Source: Oxyruncus cristatus (taxonomy: Eukaryota; Chordata; Aves; Passeriformes; Cotingidae). From it: a stretch of 64,000 bases of DNA. The stretch covers positions 652,208-716,207 of the forward strand of contig VXAY01005987.1 in assembly GCA_013399855.1 (NCBI GenBank), in the 5' to 3' direction. Positions 39,184-53,300 of the stretch are shown here, one piece after another. The position numbers and the translations under genes were made by a program. How positions within the stretch are numbered: position 1 is the first letter of the stretch; each line of letters begins with the position of its first letter. Under the pieces are notes generated by a model that ran no database searches, was not told the origin of the DNA, and saw only the letters and a program-made list of their open reading frames with translations.

Positions 39184-39766
39184 TCTTCTCAACTGCTCTC
39201 ATCTTAGTCTAATGAGTATTTTACATCAGAACTTCTTATTACCATTGCTACTGGGCAGACCCAAATGTGTTTATGTTTTAGCAACTGGAATTGATTTTTT
39301 CCACTTTTCACTATTTCCAGTTTGCTCAAAGACACCAAAGTCATTCAGATTCAGAAAAACAGTAAGAAGGAACTGGTACGGCTCTCTGATGGAACACTCA
39401 CTTCAAAATAAACTACCGTTCCCCAAATTTTAACTTTTATATTTCTTATTACAGCCTTCCCTATGTACTCCACAGGATGCACTGACCCCAGTAAACACTC
39501 AAACATCAGGTAAATATTTCTGCCTCATTCCTTATCTCCCCACTTCCCAATGCAAGGAAAGTAGAAGAGCCCACTCCATACAACAGAACTCAGACTCAAT
39601 CTCAAATGAAGGAGTTACCTCCTAGCTTTTATGTTAGAAAGGATTTTCTTTTATGTTTTACACCAGAGAAGGACACTTTGCCAAGTTTAAATTGAGAACA
39701 AAAGTCTTACTTAGACTTATTTGGTGCATCACTCGTGGTTTTGGCAGGAGTAAAAAAAAAAAAAAA

Positions 39767-39782
39767 NNNNNNNNNNNNNNNN
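39767..39782. other. Assembly gap, 16 N
   Basis: Sixteen N bases sit inside an A run (at least 14 A on the left, 10 on the right). The true length of the homopolymer is unknown. Frames reported across it are unreliable. Confidence 0.99.
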
Positions 39783-42700
39783 AAAAAAAAAAGATAGCCT
39801 CAAAGAAAACATACCTTTTAGAGAAACCAAATATAGACCACAACTGGGAAAGAGAAAACTGCATGGACAAACAAAACTGCTGGATAAACAAATCAAAATT
39901 ACACAGGAAGCTGACACCCATTCTTTAGAGTGGAAAACCAAAGATAAAAATGAGTCATATATTTTATATTTTTGGGCAAGGCAAACTCCCATCTGTCTGG
40001 CAGTAAATGATTTATATTCTCAGAAGTCTAATATTTCCAATATCACCCCTAAATAACCAACCAAATAATCAAGCAGAAGGATAATTTAAAATGGTTGATG
40101 TCATGGAATAGCTGACTGCTTTGTGAATAGTAGGAAAATGACTGGCCTTGAACTGCCATATGCATTTTAGATTGAATGATTAGAGTATAGATATAAAAAG
40201 TAATTGAGCAACTAAGGATGGTAAGGAGGAAGGGAAGAGAGAAACGGAGGAAGAGAGCAACAATTTAGCAACAATTCTATAGCAATTTTTTTTTTCACAG
40301 AACTTTAAAAATCTATGTCTGGTTTCACTTTTATTATTTTTATTTCTTAACGATTTTCATCCTGATTTGTTTTGCATATAAGGTGCCATTTATAAACACT
40401 GTTACTCACTTGTCTGGCAGGAGTGTAATCACATCAAATTCAGTAGTAAGTCAGTCAGTACCATAAACTGGGTCTGGAGAAGCAGAATTGTCACATCTCT
40501 GACAGTCTTTACACTTCTGAAAGCCCTAACAGATCTTTTAGTAATTTATTTTTACATATTCTCAAATATATACAACCCTTGTTATCTCACTGTTGTCTTC
40601 CTCATCCTTTTGCCAGAGGTTATCACTTTTCTAGAAAAACTGACAGAAGGAAATGTGTACCTGCATCTCACCTACCCTAATTCACGGGTAGATGCAGCAG
40701 TTGAATCATAAAAAAGGGGGCAGTGAATTGCCCCACAATGGCTTGTGGGCAGAAACACAACTGTTTTTCACAGCTCTGCTGTGAGTACAGTGATGCCTTC
40801 AGGGACAGAAGGCTACTCTGTCCATTTGAATTTCAAGAGGGTAATAAATATTACTTCTGCAAGTGATTCCTCATGAATCAGGATATGTCCTTTTATAAAC
40901 TACATGTCACTTTTCCTTTCAGATACTGACCCCAAATTCTTCCTTTTCTGCATAGAAACAAAAGAAAACCTAAACAAGTTATTTTTTATTTTTTTTCATT
41001 GTAAAATGTGGAACAGTACTTCAAAGGGCATGCTGGATATATTGTTCTGATGGAAGAATAAACACTTGAAAGACTTAGCTGATGTTTCTGTTTCAAGGAG
41101 TGCAAGAATTAGATGATGTCTGACCATTATTTACACTGCCTGCCATCTCTTCTACCCCACTAAACTTAAGGCTACCTACAAAAGTCTACTAATTTGGAAG
41201 TTTCTTCTGAGTAGACTAAATTTATAGCTGAAGTGCAAATTGCTGTGAAATATATTCCTGTATCTCTAAGTGAGAACTCTTTTAAATTAACTCTACTCAC
41301 CTATTGATATGCCAGTGCTATGTTTCACCAAAATGCTAAGCTATGGTGATTCCAAAAAAGTATAAACAAAAGCAAGTAGGTTTTATCTGTAAATCGCACA
41401 TATATTGCCAAAGTTAATTCATCGCTAAGTTCTTTGAGACATCTTCCCATGCACCATCACACACAGAAATAACATTAAATGTACTTTACTGTTGAGAAAA
41501 GCACAATTAAATAGCATGCACAGCTACCAAATCAAATGAAGATATTTTACATAGCCCTTTAAAACCTGCTTGTGACAGAAGCTCTGTCAGCTTGTAGTAT
41601 GGGAAGTATGATTCATATTAGCTGAGACCATGTGAGTAATAGTATATTTTGGTATGAAATAGGCTAAGATATTTGTACTCTAGGAAGCAGAAATAAATGC
41701 AATGATTCATAACATTTCTGTACAGTGCAGTGAACATTCATACATCAAAGTTTTCTCTCACTGCTGTAGCAACAAAGCAGGACAGAAAAAATTAATAACA
41801 ATATTTATGAGCACTAGCATATGAAGTATTTTGTCAAATTCCCTTTAGTAAACATACCAAGAATAGAAGTACAATAGCTTTAAGGATAGTCAAAGGTAAG
41901 TTTCTGAAACATAGCCTAGACTACAACAGATGCAGAACTCAGAGCACAAGCACACTGTACTCTAAGTTTCACAACCAAATATCAACCTGATCATGTGCAC
42001 TGATATAATTTGGCTTTAAATGGTCAGTTATGAAAAAGAATAGTCAGAAGTCTGTTCAAGCCTGAATGGCTCATCAAATGGCTGGGGTTATGGCAACTCA
42101 TTTTGCAAATCTGTGCCCAAAATTATCCATTTACTGCTGAGCAAAATGTCAATAGATCAATCCTGTAGCACACAGTAGAGACCAGTCATTACTCTCTGCA
42201 GAGCTCTAAAGTTATTAATGATTGTAAAAATGGTTCAAGGTTTTACACTAGGTAAACTCGAGCTTCAGAGAAGTAAGTAAGCATCTAAGCCCGGTGCCTT
42301 CTAAGATAGCTAACTTGGTATTTTACCCAGGAATATGTAGAAAATTACCTAATCTCCAACACATTTCCACAAAAAATATAAGAAGAGAGTTATTAGACAA
42401 GCCAATCAATATCCAAAGGACAAGTTCTCTTTCTCCACTTGAGATGTATATTGAAATATTTTTCTGAGTTGCTATTCAGAATGGAAGAAGTTGCCTGTGC
42501 AGACCTATGCTCCAGCAACTGCAGCAGCTGTCATGAAAGTGCCCGTTACTATTCTTCCAGGAAGCTCATTCAGACTACACATCTGTGTACACATTCAATA
42601 AAGGAATAAAGGTTTATAGTAAAAATAGTTGAGGAAGAAGTAATTTTTTCTTACTACTCCTATGCAGAATACCAAACCATGAAATGACTCTCTCCAGCAA

Positions 42701-44365
42701 CATTTTTCTATCTTTGTACAGATATTCTTGGGTTTCAAGATGTGCATAGAGAAGGCACATTAGCCTGTTTCACAGATTCAAAACTTCACTCTCAAAACTC
42801 CATTGATCATTAAAGCAGAAGTGGGAGAAGGGAAGAAGAACAACGGTATAATGCGCAGCCTGCCATGCTCAATTCATCTCATGTAATATAGTATGCACAT
42901 ATATCCTTCATCACATTTGGCTTGTAAACTCATTGCCAATTTTTTCTATTTTTCATCAGCTCCTGCCACTGGGATTCAGGCAGTGTACTAGGAGATAACA
43001 GATGCAGCTGGCTTAAAAGTGTTTATATCCTTCCAATTACAGGAATTTTGGGGCCTTTTTTTTTAAAAAAAAAAAAAGCCAACAATAAATTTTTATGAAG
43101 GTGGGTAAGGTGGACACAACATTCTCATCATGTCCTGAGCACCGCCCTGAGGAGGATGCTTAAATAATACAAGAACACACAGACGTTATTAGAATCTCAG
43201 GGAGAGGGACCATAGCTTCTTCTTTCACTCTCCTTTGAATTATCACTACTCCATGACAGCCTTGACATTCACCAGATGGAGTCAGATTTGTCTCACGCAC
43301 ATGCCTAAGTAGAGGCAGGCTTCAGCTAAGCCAATATTTTTCCTTTCAAAATATTGGCATTAACACCTTAGTTTTAAGTAAATATAAGTATGAACTAAAA
43401 AGAGTAATTTAAATCTCTGCAGGCACACAACTCTGCTAAAGCTTTCATACATGCAAGATACATAGTGATTTGTAATATTTTTTTAAAATAATGTCTAAGA
43501 CTGTAACGGAAATCAAAAAACTGTTGCAACAGAGATGAAAGAAGTAATGGTTTTAGCAGGTGAATGACTAGTTTTGTACTAATCTTCAGACCATTACCAT
43601 AATTAGTCACTACTTCTGCTCAACCTTAAATCTAAATTCAGTGGTGCAAAGAAAAAAGGGAAAAAAAGAGAACATCTGAAGACTTATATTTCTAACACAT
43701 TTTGCTGAAATACTTTTTCCTAATATCTTTTCAAAATTAATAGGTAGTCAGATATACCAAGCGCTTAGCCATCATTCTGCAGGAAAAATAAATTTTGATG
43801 GCTTATGTGAGTTTCACTTGCATGTAAATAGAATGTATGCTGCCATGATGTTTCTTCCAACAATCTGAGGCTACTGAGATTTCGTGCCAAATTTGTTATG
43901 CTTTCTACAGTTCCCATTTGAGTCAAGGAAAGCACTAAACCTTGTATTCAGATCAGTACCTACACATAAGTGCCCATATTGGTACTTGTCTTGGTGAAAG
44001 TGCTAGTTAGATGCTCAAGCAATGAAATTAGATTATTCACCTGTTAAAAAATTAAATATCTTACCAAGTTGAAGTTTATCTGAAAAATACCAGAATAAAT
44101 CTGACTACTTTGGTTAATGGTCTGATTTTAAGGACGTTAAAATTTTCTGCACATTCTGTTCATAACAGAGCATCATCAACCATCTGAAAACCAAATACTT
44201 TTTTTCATAAGGAAAAGGAAATTGAATACAGTTTTTCTGGAAAAATTCATTCTATGCTTCTATTAATGTCAACAGTTATAAAAAATACTGGGTTTGTCTT
44301 CAATTATATTGATGTTCACATGGTAGGAATCCAACCAAATTCCCTTTGGTTTTCCATAGTTATAT

Positions 44366-44366
<1 letters not shown>
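39783..44366. other. Noncoding AT-rich interval
   Basis: I see no gene, recognisable repeat family or strong splice architecture. Between 39.99 and 43.39 kb no open frame of even 60 codons is present on either strand. Confidence 0.6.

Positions 44367-44431
<65 letters not shown>
44367..44431 (+). repeat. Poly(A) tract, 65 A
   Basis: Uninterrupted 65-A homopolymer. The preceding 60 bases have no AATAAA and no recognisable mRNA-like body. I cannot show it is the tail of a retrocopy. Length may be affected by sequencing or assembly. Confidence 0.95.
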
Positions 44432-44433
<2 letters not shown>

Positions 44434-45767
44434 AAAATAACAGATCCAAGAGATTAGAATATCTCAGTGATCCTTCTCAGCTTTTAAAATTCCCTGACTT
44501 TAGAGAAGGATGGCTTCCCTACAAATTTTCTTAGAATAACTATTGTCTGTGGAGTAGAATGAGAAGTAATAAACCCTAATTACAAGTAATCCTTCATATT
44601 AGTGATGCAAAACCACGAATAAAGTTGTTGCTAAAGCTCCCTTTCATTCAAATCATACTCTGACTGTCAATGTTCTTCCTGTAACTTACTAGAAACAAAA
44701 AGGTTGTTTTACATAAAGCTAGTACTAAGGCAATCTCTTTGATGTCATTATCTATTTCCATTTTATTTAAAATTTACTCATCTGGAATAAAGAGAATACC
44801 AAGAAAAAGAACAAGACAGATATTTATTTGTGTTGTTTAAAAGCAGAGGGAATAATAAAAAAAAATCTGCTGTTTTGAATGGTAGGTCTACCAAATCAAT
44901 CATTCACTAAGGAAGCTCAATTTGTTATTGCTGGGATTTGTCTGAGAAAGCTTCAGGGCACCTCAAATTTATTTTAATAGAACCATTTAAAAGGGCAATG
45001 GTTGCCTCTGTAAAGTAATGACATTTCAAAGATGCATCAGGAAAGTAAGTATCCATAAAAATCACAGCGAACATACAAATCTCATCTTGCAGAAATGTTG
45101 CTGGAGTTTTCTCTGGAGGCAAAAATACACAGAGACTGAAAAAGCTGTAAATGGAGCAAGGGACTTAGTATTATTTTCTTTTTTGCTTCATTTTTAATGA
45201 TTTCTCCCCATATCCAAAAAGAATACATTTTGAACGTAGAATTGCTGCTATTAAGCAAACATGAGAACAAAAGGACGATGCAACTCTGAAAACAAGACAC
45301 TCTAAATGTACATGTGCAACGTAAAGGGGAAAAAAGGCATCCTTGGTACCTACAATTTACTCTGGGGATGTATGTATGCAATGTATAGGGAACTAGGGAA
45401 TAAGACCTTGATTTTTAGCATTTGAAAACAGTTCAGTTCTCCTAAATTTTTCTTTGAAGAACCACTTTGGGATGATGAACCACTTTTTCATACAGGCAAG
45501 TATAAAAAAGGTATCAGAAAGGTGCTAAGTTTTAGCACTAGATAATAAACCAAGCTATTTACAATTAAATTGAACTGACTAAACATGGTTAGACTGCCAC
45601 GAGGAGGAGACAGTGCATGAAATTGCTGAGCTAAGAAGTGCATGTATTTTATTCTGCTGATTATCAGACTTCATAGTGTTTTCATAATGAAGAATTGTAT
45701 CGGTGAATGAACGGAAATTAAAGAGGCAGTGGCCTACAATTCTAAAATGTCACATAATGACTGAACA
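44432..45767. other. Noncoding interval
   Basis: No gene recognised. Short overlapping minus frames (44925-45122, 45082-45381) show no domain or splice support. Confidence 0.55.
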
Positions 45768-45932
45768 ATTGAGGTAGGAAAGGACCTCTGGTATAAAGTC
45801 CAACACCCTGCCCAAAGCCGGGTCAGTCTAGCAGGTTGCTCAGATTCTATGTACAGTCAGGTTTTTAATATCTTCAAGGATGGAGACTCCATGACCTCTC
45901 TGGACAACCTGTGCCACTATTTGACCATCCTT
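45768..45932 (-). mobile_element. CR1 LINE fragment, antisense orientation
   Basis: Read on plus, it shows the reverse-complement CR1 landmarks in order: gaggtaggaaaggacctctg, a gtccaacaccctgccc block, gcaggttgctcagattc, tcttcaaggatggagactcc, then the ctctggacaacctgtgcc block. In avian CR1 these correspond to the '...CAGGTTGCC...GGAGTCTCCATCC...' part of the 3' region. The element therefore points left. The copy is truncated and diverged. Confidence 0.88.
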
Positions 45933-46026
45933 ACCATATTATATGTTATTTTATATTTAAATGAAATTAAAAAATGGCTTAATGATGCAACCTGTAGTGA
46001 TTACTGATCACATTTTGAGCAATGTA

Positions 46027-46079
46027 TGCTTCATCTACCTACCATAATGTGCTACATGTGCTTCATCTATCTATCATAA
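46027..46079 (+). repeat. Two-copy 32-bp-period direct repeat
   Basis: tgcttcatctacctaccata (46027 on) recurs as tgcttcatctatctatcata (46059 on), 19/21 identical over 21 bases including the next a. Confidence 0.85.
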
Positions 46080-49000
46080 AAGAAGACTCTTTAGACAGCA
46101 AAATTACAGATAATTATTGAACTATGTAAAAACCTATAGTAGTCACATCTTAAGGTAGGACAGGTGTACACAGACAGTTCTATGACAGTAAATGATCATT
46201 TAGACTTGGATAATACTGAGGAGAATAAATAATTTCTGTATAAATTTTACTGTGTTTAATGGACTAGGATTTGCTTTTTAGCAGCAAAAATCTAATAATT
46301 CCACATCAGCAATAGTTCCCTCTCTGCTGTGAGTAGATTTGCTGTAACAGCCCAGTGCACTTTCATGGTTTCATTCCAGTCTTTATAGAAGTGAAGTCAG
46401 TACACTTCATAACAGCATCAAAAGCTATGAGACCATGAATTTTAAGAAAAGTACATTTTTCAATTCTAGTGAAGGAACTGAATTTCAACTGGATGCTGTA
46501 TATAAATAAAACAAGAGGGTGGTGTTTTGTTAACATCCAAAGAATATATTGTGGCTGATATTCATTCAGCATCTGAAGACAAAGTAATTGGTCTATAATT
46601 AACTAAAAGGCCACAGCTTCAGTTCAGTCTCTTGCTGGCTGTGGGCCAAAATAGTGGTTGTTGCCCCTTAGTAGGCAATTTGGATCAACGTATTCCTATT
46701 AACAACTTGGCACATCTGTCATCTTCCCCAGCGTGCCGGCTACATCAGTGCCAGCATGGACTCACAGGTTGCCATACTCCATATGGCTGCAGATGTTCCT
46801 TTCAGTGTAAACCACTCTGTTCTGAAATTCTTGTGTGCCAGCAAAGCTGATGAAAACATTTTCTCTACAAAAGCTTTCAAGGCTAAAGGTATGGTTTAAT
46901 TTAAGGCAGAATTCTAAGGAGAATGTGATTGTTGCTGAAAACATTTAATTTTACCATGTGAAATGTAGTTTTAGTTCAGCTTTTCATTTAAAATTCAATA
47001 TAACTGTGTCAAAGGTCTGTGAAACATAACCACTTTTGTGTTACATAATTGTGTTTTGAAGAAATAAAATACAAATTAATTTGAGTGGAAAATATATTTT
47101 GAAGGAATTTCTCTCAGAGAAACTTATCTCGCAATTACATATCAAGGGTTCACCTGTTATCAAGAGCACTGTGTAAGGTGTGAGGTGAAAACGGAATTTA
47201 AATGATCCTCCCAGACTGATCTATATGTTAAAGCAACCTCAAAGTTGCTGCCTAGAAGTGTGTTTGAAGGCCCATTTCTTGGCCTATAACCCACTCAACT
47301 TTCTCAGTCTCAATGTCTACCAGACCTGATGTTTCCAGGACCCAGTTCTAAGTTATCCCAGTCCTTTGACCATCACAACTGGGTGTGCACTTTTCAGGCA
47401 ATCTAGCACAAACAACCCCTCTCATCTGACAGAAGAGCCAGAAACTCCAGATTGCTCTCATGTCCAGTTACAGGCACCCTAGTCAGGAGCTGGAGGGGGA
47501 TGTGATTGTGGGACATGAAAAGACGAGGTGACTGAAAAAAAAAATTGGGCTACCAAGACCATGACCAGTTGGCTCAGACATCGTCCCCTGCCACTGCCTG
47601 TGAGGCCTCTCCAAAAGTATATGCCAGTGTGCTGGATCCAATCTGCAAGTCAGGAGAGTAGAGCCTCTTGCTGATTTTGTGGTTAGGCTCTTTGTCTACT
47701 GGGTTTTGGGTGGAATGTTTTGTGCTTTTTTTCTTTTTTTTTTTTTATTCTGATTTTAGAGACAAGTTTGCGCTATATTTTTCTCCCCATTGGACTACTC
47801 TTTATCTGGCACAAGGAACACTGATTGGCTGAAACTTCATATATCATTGTAATACCAAATAATTGAAACAGTAAAAAATGAGGATCGATGCAGAAAACTC
47901 ATGAAACTTTTAGCAAAACCCTTATGAGATGGGTTTAAGTCCTAAAGCAGTCACTGGAAATACTCATTATAAAAATGAGACCAAAAAAAACTTCAGGGCA
48001 GCTCATTAAGTATAGCATGTTAATTAGAATTCACAGAGAAATGTGTCTGAAACCTATGATATCTCACAAACATTTCTAATTTTAAAGGAATGAGATGATA
48101 TGCTGCCAGTAATGACAATGTATGTGGCTGGATACAAGAACAGTTCTGATAGTTCTTTTATTTAAACCATATCCCTATAAAAACAAGTGTGGAAAAAGCT
48201 TGGATGTTCATCAAAGAGCTCAATGGGCTGCATAATAATATAAATTAAGGCCATTTCAACCAAATTGAAGGAGAGTATTTTCATTTTATTCCATTTCTCT
48301 AATTTTTATGTAATTTGAACACTGTTGCAGACATGAAGTAAATCTCATTAAGGCTAATCAAAACCTAATGTAATACACCACTAATATGAGGAATGTATAT
48401 AAGATATTTATCTATTTAGTATAATCAGCAAAAAGTTTGTTACAGACCTTCATATCAGATTCCTGTATCTCCTCACATAAATTTAATTAATTAGATGTTT
48501 CTATTTCTTTACCATCCTGTCGCAATAGTACTAACATAAGTAATTAACTAAAACACAATAGTATTGATAAAAGTGAGGTCGAGGATTGCTTGCAAAATAA
48601 TTTCCTTATGGAGAGTCCATCTGTTTTGTATCCAAGAGCAATGGAAAGTATATCTGCAGGAAAACATATCTTATTTCCAAGCAATTTACCCTCCAACTCT
48701 TCCCAAGTGGTAGTGCCAACACTGAAACTCTCAAGAGCTACACAATGTGTGTTTCTCACCATCTTTCTCAGTCAACCACTTCTGAGCACGAGATTTGTAT
48801 GCAGAGGTCCTATCACAAAGGCTTAATTCCACCTGACTGTAGGTTGTTCGCTACCATGCTTTGAAACCCTTGCTTAAACAAACAACTATCACAGTTTTCA
48901 AACAATGTGAACAAAATATGTTTTGTGATGTGATATTTGTTTTCAGTCAAGTTTTCCCATACTTGCTAATTTGTTCGTCTGTATTTAGCCCATAACTTGG

Positions 49001-49520
49001 TCTTGCAGTCAGCTGGGGAATCTCAACAGGTATACACCTTGTGCCTCATTTGTCTTTGAATTTATTGTGTAGGAAAAGACAAATAATTATTTTTAACATA
49101 CTGTCTTGCTTTCGCAGGTGTTAAATTATTCTGTTTTTTAGACATGATGTCATCATAATAGGGCAGGTCACTTTAAAACCATTTTCATAAACTTCAATAT
49201 TTTGATGTGACCATATAAATTGGCACTAAAACCTTCTCTTCCTCTCATAATTCTATAAATACCAATATTACCATTGTTTATAGCACATAAAGGGACTTTA
49301 GTTTCTTGGTAGACATCTTTTTCTTTCTAAACTGTTAGGCTTAGTTTTCTAAGAATTGGCTTTCAAAAGCAAGTCCAAGACACTTAAGGAAACTGCATTA
49401 TTTCTAAAGGGCCCTGAAGGGGTAACAAAGAAAAGTAAGATAAATATATTATGCACAGGTTTGTACCGCCTCTGAAAAGCATGTAAATGTGAAGAGTTTA
49501 AAACTGGCGCTCTAAAGATG

Positions 49521-49565
49521 TACTATGAAAGACTATCAACAGTAAGCTGTACTATGAAAGACTAT
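49521..49565 (+). repeat. Two-copy direct repeat, 29-bp period
   Basis: tactatgaaagactat occurs exactly at 49521-49536 and 49550-49565. Confidence 0.9.
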
Positions 49566-50302
49566 AAACTTTGGTCTTGTAAATATACATTAACTTTATT
49601 CTCTTTTCCTAAACTTTGCACTGTTTTCCTACTGATATTCTGCTTTAGAGAGGTTGAAATAGGCCCTGTAAAACAAAAGATGTTTGGCATAATACAGGAT
49701 GTAAACAAGCTGAGGCCTCCAGGAACAATGATTGAACTTTATCATAACTCACTTCATTCTCAGCAGAATTGGCACATGGCTGTTAACAAAAATACTTGAA
49801 ATGAATAGAACCATGTCAGCAAACATTGAGACCATATGTTCTGAGCTTAGTTAATGATAAACCCTGAGGTATATTAAAAAACAATAATGGAAAAATGAAT
49901 GCCATCTCAAAGCTCATCAGTAATTTGTACACTTTTTTTCTTTTAATTTCCTGGCAATACAAAGTTTTATTTCACCTATTAAAATATTCCTATTTTTTTC
50001 TACACTGTAATAACTCTATTTCTTTTACTTTTATTAAGGAAAAAAATCATGGCTCATTATACTTAATTATTCAATTCTTGACCAAGGGTTGTGCTTCCGT
50101 GAAAGCAGGCATATTTGTTAATGTGCTCATGAGTTTTAACTAAGCTAAACCGAGAAGTAGGAGTTTATTCAAGACCTATAATGTGTGTTGATACATTCAT
50201 ACAACCCTCGGCATAAGATGTGTTGTTTAGGGGATAGGGTGTTGCATGTTTTGTATGGGGGTTTTTAGCTTATGCCATTTTTCTTCATGCTTGCTGTTTA
50301 CA

Positions 50303-50345
50303 TTAATTTTAACATAAACTTAACATGTTAATTTTAACATAAACC
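50303..50345 (+). repeat. Two-copy direct repeat, 25-bp period
   Basis: ttaattttaacataaac at 50303 and again at 50328, 17/18 identical with the following base. Confidence 0.9.
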
Positions 50346-53300
50346 TTTTTTGTTTTTTTTTTTAATTCATTATACCGTATGTGATTATTTACATCAAGGG
50401 AAATGAACCTCTGATTTAATACCTTTCTCTTCTTTTCTTGCTTCATTGAAAACAACCAGGGTAAAAGTTTTATTCAAGTTGCTAATTATTCTTTTGTGAT
50501 GCCTAATTGCTTCTATTACCTTTGATTACTACTAAAATGGCAGTCACTCTCTTGATTTTACACCCTCTCTTGCTTAAACTCGTACACATGAGTACACATA
50601 AATATGGAGAGTTGGAACCAAGCGACAAGTCATGAGACATGAGGCCACCCTGTGTCAGTCCTGGAGCATACTAATCAACAGGACATCAACAAAAGCAGCA
50701 GTTAACAGGCTACAGAAAAATCACATGAGCTCTCTCCTAGAAGACAAGAGTACCTCTGATTCTGTGCCATACTTCCAGCCAAAAGATTATGTTATTTGAG
50801 ACATCTAAACTAATACCACACTTGCTGAAGCTTTCAGGGCACATTTGCTTTCATTGTCTGCCAGACTTTTTTGCCATTCCCGCAGAGAAATATAAGTAAC
50901 ATGAAGGAGAAAAATATCTGATGAAAGCTTAACTGTCAATGAACTCAGAACCACCTGCAGCATTGGGCATTAAAAAAGAACTATGTTTTTATGAAACCAG
51001 CATTTTTTAAAAAACAGCAGAGAGGTGAAATGCAAACATACAAAATAATTGTATCATAATTGTCACATTTTAACTTTTATTGTTACCCTCCATGGGGACT
51101 AATCCCATAGTGTTCTCTAAGACAGCTATATAATACTACAAAATAGCTTTGTATATTAAAATACACCATTTGTAGGACAAAATGGTATAATCATGGTTAT
51201 TCATTGTGTTTCTCTCTCTCTTTTTTTTTCCAGTAAGGGCAATTTCATTTTGTGTCAAGTCCAGACAAATACCTTTGGGAATAAAGACGTCAATTTCTTA
51301 GATATTGGTCAGCCTGGATGCAATTTGCACCGTATTTACTTAGCATTAAAGATACTGATAGTTTCCCCGCCTTCAAAGTATGAATACATTTGAGACAAAA
51401 AAAATCTGTGTTGCATTAGTTGATAGATTGTGGACAAGAAGAGGAAAAAAATTATTTATGAGCATTTTTAAAATTTCAATAAAAATACAAGGAAGCCTCT
51501 GACTCTTATCAGTGGGAAAATTGGGAGTTTGTGTCTTGAGAGGACAAGTGCCTTCCTCCATCCATATTTCTCTTCCTGCCAAGGTTCACCAAGACAAGCA
51601 CAAGTTGCACTCCAGTTGCTCAGAAAGATCCTTCTAAAACAGCTAAGGTCAAGAGTGTGGCTAAAAACCTCATTCCTGAAGTAGTAAGGTCTAGGCTTTA
51701 GATTTATTCTGTTTGCATAGCAATAAAATTAGACCTTCTGTAACACAGAGGACTATCCTAAACTTCTAGGCCACCAGCAGGTATACTAGCTGACAGCACT
51801 CTCTCTTGTCTAACCCACTTGTGCTTCTGTGCAAACAAAAACTGTGTGATCACCTGAAGTACAGATCACATTAAACCATATCCCATGACTGGGACACTCA
51901 GCTGTGAGAAGGCAGAGCAAGCTCCCTGGAAACTGCATGCATTTCACATGAGACTTCCATCAGATGATAACACCAAAAAAACCCAGAGAGCAAAGGCCAG
52001 TGCTCTGAGTATTTCCTGCACCTCTCCTCCAAGTGGCCTATCTGCACAGCTTCATTCTGGCTCTTTCTTGTTTGCTCTGTAGTTCCTCCTGCTGTGATTT
52101 GGAGGAGTCGTAGGATGGAAGTGAACAGCTTGTGCTGGCTGTTCTCTTATCAGCTTGGTGCTTAAATTGTTAAGAAGAAGAAGAAGAAATACTCAGATAT
52201 TAGTAACACACTTTGGTGGGAAGAACACTGACTATTTCTAGGATACTCAAATAAAGTGATATTAGGAACACCAGTGAAATCAAGAGACCAGAGCTTATCC
52301 TCCAAACCAGAGTAACACTAGGAAGCTGAGGTTGCTCCCTTATAAGTTTCCTTTTGGTAACCAATGCTTAGTTAAATATGCCCAGCATTGCAATAATTTT
52401 GCTTTGCTTTATAATAATTATAGAGAAAAAATCCCAATTACTCCCAAAACAAAGGAGTATCCAGAAATGGCAATTATGCTCATTTCAAATTTCATTGTGC
52501 AGAACAAAGTATTTCAGCATTATAAGAGTACTTTACTTCAGTTATTTCATAAGCTATTTGATTTGGAAATCAACTAACTAGTATAATAGTATAATATTCA
52601 TGCCAAGACAGAAAATCCAAATAAGAATGAAGCCAAGACATTTCAAATAAGATGAAAATAGCTTCCAGAAGAATCCACATCAATGCAAAACAAAAATCCA
52701 CTAAGCTTAGATTCAACCATTCATTCTGAATTAGGCCAGGAAAGGAAATAAAGGAGAGTGGAAGGACAGGACAGCGTATAGACAGGAACAAAGTACAAAG
52801 GCATACAGTAGCACTGGAATGCAGTAGTACCAGTTCAGAAAAACAAACAATGAAGGTTTAGGGGCAAGACAACAAAGTGATGACTTTTTACTGGGCTGAT
52901 TTACTCTAAGAATTTAAGGGAAAATATCTGTTTCATTTATAACTCAGCCTAATAATTGAAATATGTATCAGCAGCAACAGGGTGGTCAAAACAGTAAGCC
53001 TGCTTGTAGCTTAACTGATGACCTTACAAAGTGATTCTTCCCTTCCTGTCATATTTTGTTATGAGTCAGTTGTGTTTAGTCATCTTAGTGCTTAGATTGT
53101 TATGAGCAGTCACCATGTGGAAATGCACATTGTAATAACATAACAATGCATTGGTAAAAGGAAGAGAACAGTACCAAAAAAAAAAAAAAAATCAAGATTA
53201 TACTGAAAAATCAAGTGGTGCAATTTTTCATTTCCACAGGCCTATATCTTTCTTCTCTGTATTTTATGCTAGGGATTTTTCCAGCAGAGTTTTATATGTC

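Larger units (their letters stand above)
33001..39766. other. Noncoding AT-rich interval
   Basis: No gene recognised. Contains an AT hairpin (34441-34467), a poly(A) run near 35326-35341, and purine-rich DNA at about 35818-35870 and 39079-39183. A TTG-initiated plus frame at 37815-38012 follows a ttttccaacag acceptor-like site but lacks a donor. Confidence 0.5.

Noticed and set aside
39653..39992. Frames spanning the N gap
   Set aside because: Include unknown bases and poly(A)/poly(K) artefacts.
44052..44066. 15-nt minus-strand microexon candidate between ggtatttttcag and GTAAGA
   Set aside because: Acceptor and donor this close occur by chance many times in noncoding DNA, and nothing else supports it.
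44254..44534. Poly-lysine frames over the 65-A tract
   Set aside because: Pure translation of the homopolymer.
47150..47700. GC-richer block as a possible solitary LTR
   Set aside because: No clear TG...CA ends, target-site duplication or family match visible.
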